From Nitrospirota bacterium (lineage in GTDB: Bacteria; Nitrospirota; JACRHJ01), in the NCBI GenBank assembly GCA_021785055.1, contig JAJYGS010000105.1, positions 1 to 15,970 of the forward strand: DNA of 15,970 nucleotides, in the 5' to 3' direction. Positions 14,131 to 15,970 of this stretch are shown here, piece by piece. Position 1 is the stretch's first letter; every line of letters begins with the position of its first letter. The notes beneath the pieces are model-generated. The model saw only the letters and a program-made list of their open reading frames with translations. It had not been told where the DNA came from and searched no databases. The position numbers were made by a program, and so were the translations under genes.

Positions 14131-14280
14131 ATGCTGATATATCAGGTATATCATATCACCCTTGGGGTGATAATTGCTCTTGTCGCCGTCCTTATTATCG
14201 CGAAAAGGTTAGGCGGGAAGGGCAGTAACGCCGCGAAGAGCGGCATAAAGAGAAGCGGGAACAGGAACAGAAGGAGATAA
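14131..14280 (+). CDS. Small single-pass membrane protein with basic tail, unknown function
   Basis: A 49-residue frame fills nearly all of the gap between lipA (4 bases upstream) and the aminotransferase (14 bases downstream), on the same strand. Residues 9-24, ITLGVIIALVAVLIIA, form one strong membrane helix. The remaining 25 residues (KRLGGKGSNA and on to NRNRRR) carry many lysines and arginines and no acidic residue, so the tail should face the cytoplasm and might bind RNA, acidic lipids or a partner. The exact fit between operon genes and the clean helix-then-basic layout support it being real. The ribosome site is weak (AAAAGA), and I recognise no family. A chance frame in an intergenic gap is the alternative. 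Confidence 0.55.
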   Translation: MLIYQVYHITLGVIIALVAVLIIAKRLGGKGSNAAKSGIKRSGNRNRRR

Positions 14281-14294
14281 CCGGAGGTGTTGTT

Positions 14295-15467
14295 TTGTAT
14301 GAGTTCCAGAGGATAAAGCGGCTGCCGCCATACGTCTTCGCCATCGTGAACCAGATGAAGATGGAGGCCAGGAAGCAGGGCGAGGACATAATAGACTTCG
14401 GCATGGGAAACCCGGACATGGGCACCCCGCAGCACATCGTGGACAAGCTCGTCGAGGCGGCCTACAACCCGAAAAACCACCGCTATTCCGCGAGCCGCGG
14501 CATCCCGAAACTCCGGGCCGCGATAGCAGACTGGTACAAGCGCAGATACGACGTTGAGATCGACCCGGAGACCGAGGCTATCGCCACGATGGGCGCGAAG
14601 GAGGGACTTAGCCACTTAGCCCTTGCGACAATAGAACCGGGCGACATAGTCCTGTCCCCGTCCCCGGCATATCCAATACATCCGTATTCCGTCGTAATCG
14701 CGGGCGGCGAGGTGCGGCACATACCGCTCCGGCGGGATTCGGACTTCTTCGAAGACATGCAGGCCGCGTTCCGGCAGGCATGGCCCGCGCCGAAGATGCT
14801 GATAATCAGCTTCCCGAACAACCCGACCACGGCCACGGTTGACCTGGAGTTCTTCCAGAAGGTGGTAGACTTTGCCAAAGAACATAAGGTCATGGTAATC
14901 CACGACCTCGCATACGCCGACCTCGTCTTCGACGGCTACGAAGCGCCGAGCTTCCTCCAGGCGAAAGGCGCCAGGGACGTGGGCGTGGAGTTCTTCTCGA
15001 TGTCCAAGAGCTACAACATGCCGGGGTGGCGTGTGGGGTTCTGCTGCGGGAACAGGGAGATAGTCGGCGCGCTCCAGAAGATAAAAAGCTACCTTGACTA
15101 CGGCATGTTCCAGCCCATACAGATTGCCTCGATTACGGCTCTGAACGGCCCGCAGGACTGCGTTAAGGAGATAGCGGAGGTATACAGGAGCCGCCGGGAC
15201 GCCTTGGTGGACGGCCTGAATAAAATAGGCTGGGAAATTCCTAAACCGCTCGCGACGATGTTCGTCTGGGCGAGGATACCGGAGAAGTTCCGGCACATGG
15301 GCTCGCTTGAGTTTTCCAAGATGCTCATCGCAAAGGCGAAGGTCGCGGTCTCGCCCGGAATCGGCTTCGGTGAATACGGCGAGGGCCGGGTGCGCTTCGC
15401 GCTCATCGAGAACGAACACAGGACAAGGCAGGCGATAAAGGGGCTGAAGAAGGTGCTGGGGGAATGA
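14295..15467 (+). CDS. alaC: PLP-dependent aminotransferase, AlaC-type (glutamate-pyruvate family)
   Basis: Class I/II fold-type I aminotransferase, probably making alanine from pyruvate with glutamate as donor. The 390-residue protein begins LPPYVFAIVNQMK and DFGMGNPDMGTP (34-45), then HRYSASRGIPKLR (62-74), which closely match AlaC/YfdZ enzymes. FPNNPT at 173-178, HDLAYADL with D204 and Y207, the cofactor lysine K238 in SMSKSYNMPGWRVGF, and RVRFAL with R367 for the substrate carboxylate are all present. The start is TTG 14295 with GGAGG seven bases upstream; the nearby ATG at 14299 is in another frame and stops at once. Its TGA overlaps the ATG of homoserine dehydrogenase (ATGA). Placement before hom suggests a role in aspartate-family or general amino-acid synthesis; LL-diaminopimelate or aspartate transamination are alternatives. 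Confidence 0.9.
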   Translation: MYEFQRIKRLPPYVFAIVNQMKMEARKQGEDIIDFGMGNPDMGTPQHIVDKLVEAAYNPKNHRYSASRGIPKLRAAIADWYKRRYDVEIDPETEAIATMGAKEGLSHLALATIEPGDIVLSPSPAYPIHPYSVVIAGGEVRHIPLRRDSDFFEDMQAAFRQAWPAPKMLIISFPNNPTTATVDLEFFQKVVDFAKEHKVMVIHDLAYADLVFDGYEAPSFLQAKGARDVGVEFFSMSKSYNMPGWRVGFCCGNREIVGALQKIKSYLDYGMFQPIQIASITALNGPQDCVKEIAEVYRSRRDALVDGLNKIGWEIPKPLATMFVWARIPEKFRHMGSLEFSKMLIAKAKVAVSPGIGFGEYGEGRVRFALIENEHRTRQAIKGLKKVLGE

Positions 15468-15970
15468 AATCCAAAATCGGCGTTGGCCTTATAGGTCTCG
15501 GCACGGTCGGCTCCGGGGTGGTGAAGCTCCTCAGGGAGAACGCGGAGGTCATCTCCCGGCGGCTGGGCGCGGAAGTATCGCTCGTAAAGGCGGCGGACTT
15601 AGACGCCTCGCGCGCGAAGGTCTTGAACATATCAAAAAATATTTATACCAAAGACGCCCGCGAGGTAATAAACGATGCCGGCGTTGACGTCGTAATAGAG
15701 CTTATCGGCGGATACAAACCGGCGAAGGAGTTCATACTATCCGCCATAGAGAGCGGCAAGCCCGTCGTTACGGCGAACAAGGCCCTGCTGGCGATGCACG
15801 GGGAGGAGATATTCTCCGCATCGGAGAAGGCCGGCGCGCCGGTCGGTTTCGAGGCGTCGGTAGGCGGCGGCATACCCATAATCGGCGCGATAAAGCAGGG
15901 CATCGCCGCGAACAATATCCAATCCATTTATGGAATCATAAACGGCACGTCGAACTATATCCTGACGAAA
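15464..15970 (+). CDS. hom: Homoserine dehydrogenase, N-terminal part (3' end outside window)
   Basis: Reduces aspartate semialdehyde to homoserine, the branch to threonine and methionine. The window holds the first 169 residues with no stop. The dinucleotide-binding loop GLGTVGSG is at 11-18, VVTANKALLA at 101-110, EASVGGGIPII at 130-140 and INGTSNYILT at 159-168; these are the diagnostic segments of the family. No aspartokinase domain precedes it, so this is the monofunctional type; whether it has the C-terminal ACT regulatory domain cannot be seen. ATG 15464 overlaps the aminotransferase stop, and a GGGGG run lies just upstream as the ribosome site. It is co-transcribed with alaC and probably with lipA. 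Confidence 0.96.
   Translation, partial: MKSKIGVGLIGLGTVGSGVVKLLRENAEVISRRLGAEVSLVKAADLDASRAKVLNISKNIYTKDAREVINDAGVDVVIELIGGYKPAKEFILSAIESGKPVVTANKALLAMHGEEIFSASEKAGAPVGFEASVGGGIPIIGAIKQGIAANNIQSIYGIINGTSNYILTK

Overview
This is a GC-rich bacterial chromosomal segment that reads mostly as core metabolism with an envelope-polysaccharide operon at its left edge. I see no phage, transposase, tRNA, rRNA or CRISPR array. Several features recall uncultured Desulfobacterota or Nitrospirota: a dnaE-accA-DUF4911 run, alaC followed by hom, a class III pantothenate kinase, CxxCH cytochrome chemistry, and frequent ATA and AGG codons despite high GC. That placement is an inference from gene content, not a demonstrated taxonomy.

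Layout. (1) Positions 1-2688, plus strand: the C-terminus of a family 2 glycosyltransferase, gmd (GDP-mannose 4,6-dehydratase) and a membrane polyprenyl-phosphate sugar phosphotransferase form a tight operon for a deoxysugar-containing surface polysaccharide. (2) 2747-4955, plus: a good sigma70-like promoter drives a cobalamin-binding-type radical SAM enzyme, which overlaps a monofunctional biotin-protein ligase (birA); a terminator follows. (3) 5089-6003, minus: a membrane protein joining a signal peptide, one c-type heme motif, three membrane helices, a cytochrome b5-like domain and a final helix. It lies between birA and coaX, which are often neighbours elsewhere. (4) 6106-6891, plus: coaX, divergent from the cytochrome gene with back-to-back promoters. 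(5) 6892-7497: a 0.6 kb gene-free stretch with degenerate palindromic repeats and a promoter. (6) 7498-8252, plus: a stand-alone receiver domain and a thioredoxin-like protein with a CSFC active site. (7) 8249-13101, minus: dnaE, accA and a DUF4911 protein, transcribed leftward, with a palindromic repeat between dnaE and accA. (8) 13216-15970, plus: lipA, an unannotated 49-residue membrane peptide, an AlaC-type aminotransferase, and the start of homoserine dehydrogenase (cut by the window edge).

Functional links: BirA can biotinylate the carboxyl carrier of the acetyl-CoA carboxylase whose alpha carboxyltransferase subunit is AccA. CoaX feeds coenzyme A synthesis and LipA makes lipoyl cofactors, so cofactor and acyl metabolism are well represented. 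The two least ordinary items are the c-heme/membrane/b5 fusion protein, which could carry electrons across the membrane, and a family of imperfect palindromes whose arms have two conserved blocks around a variable centre.
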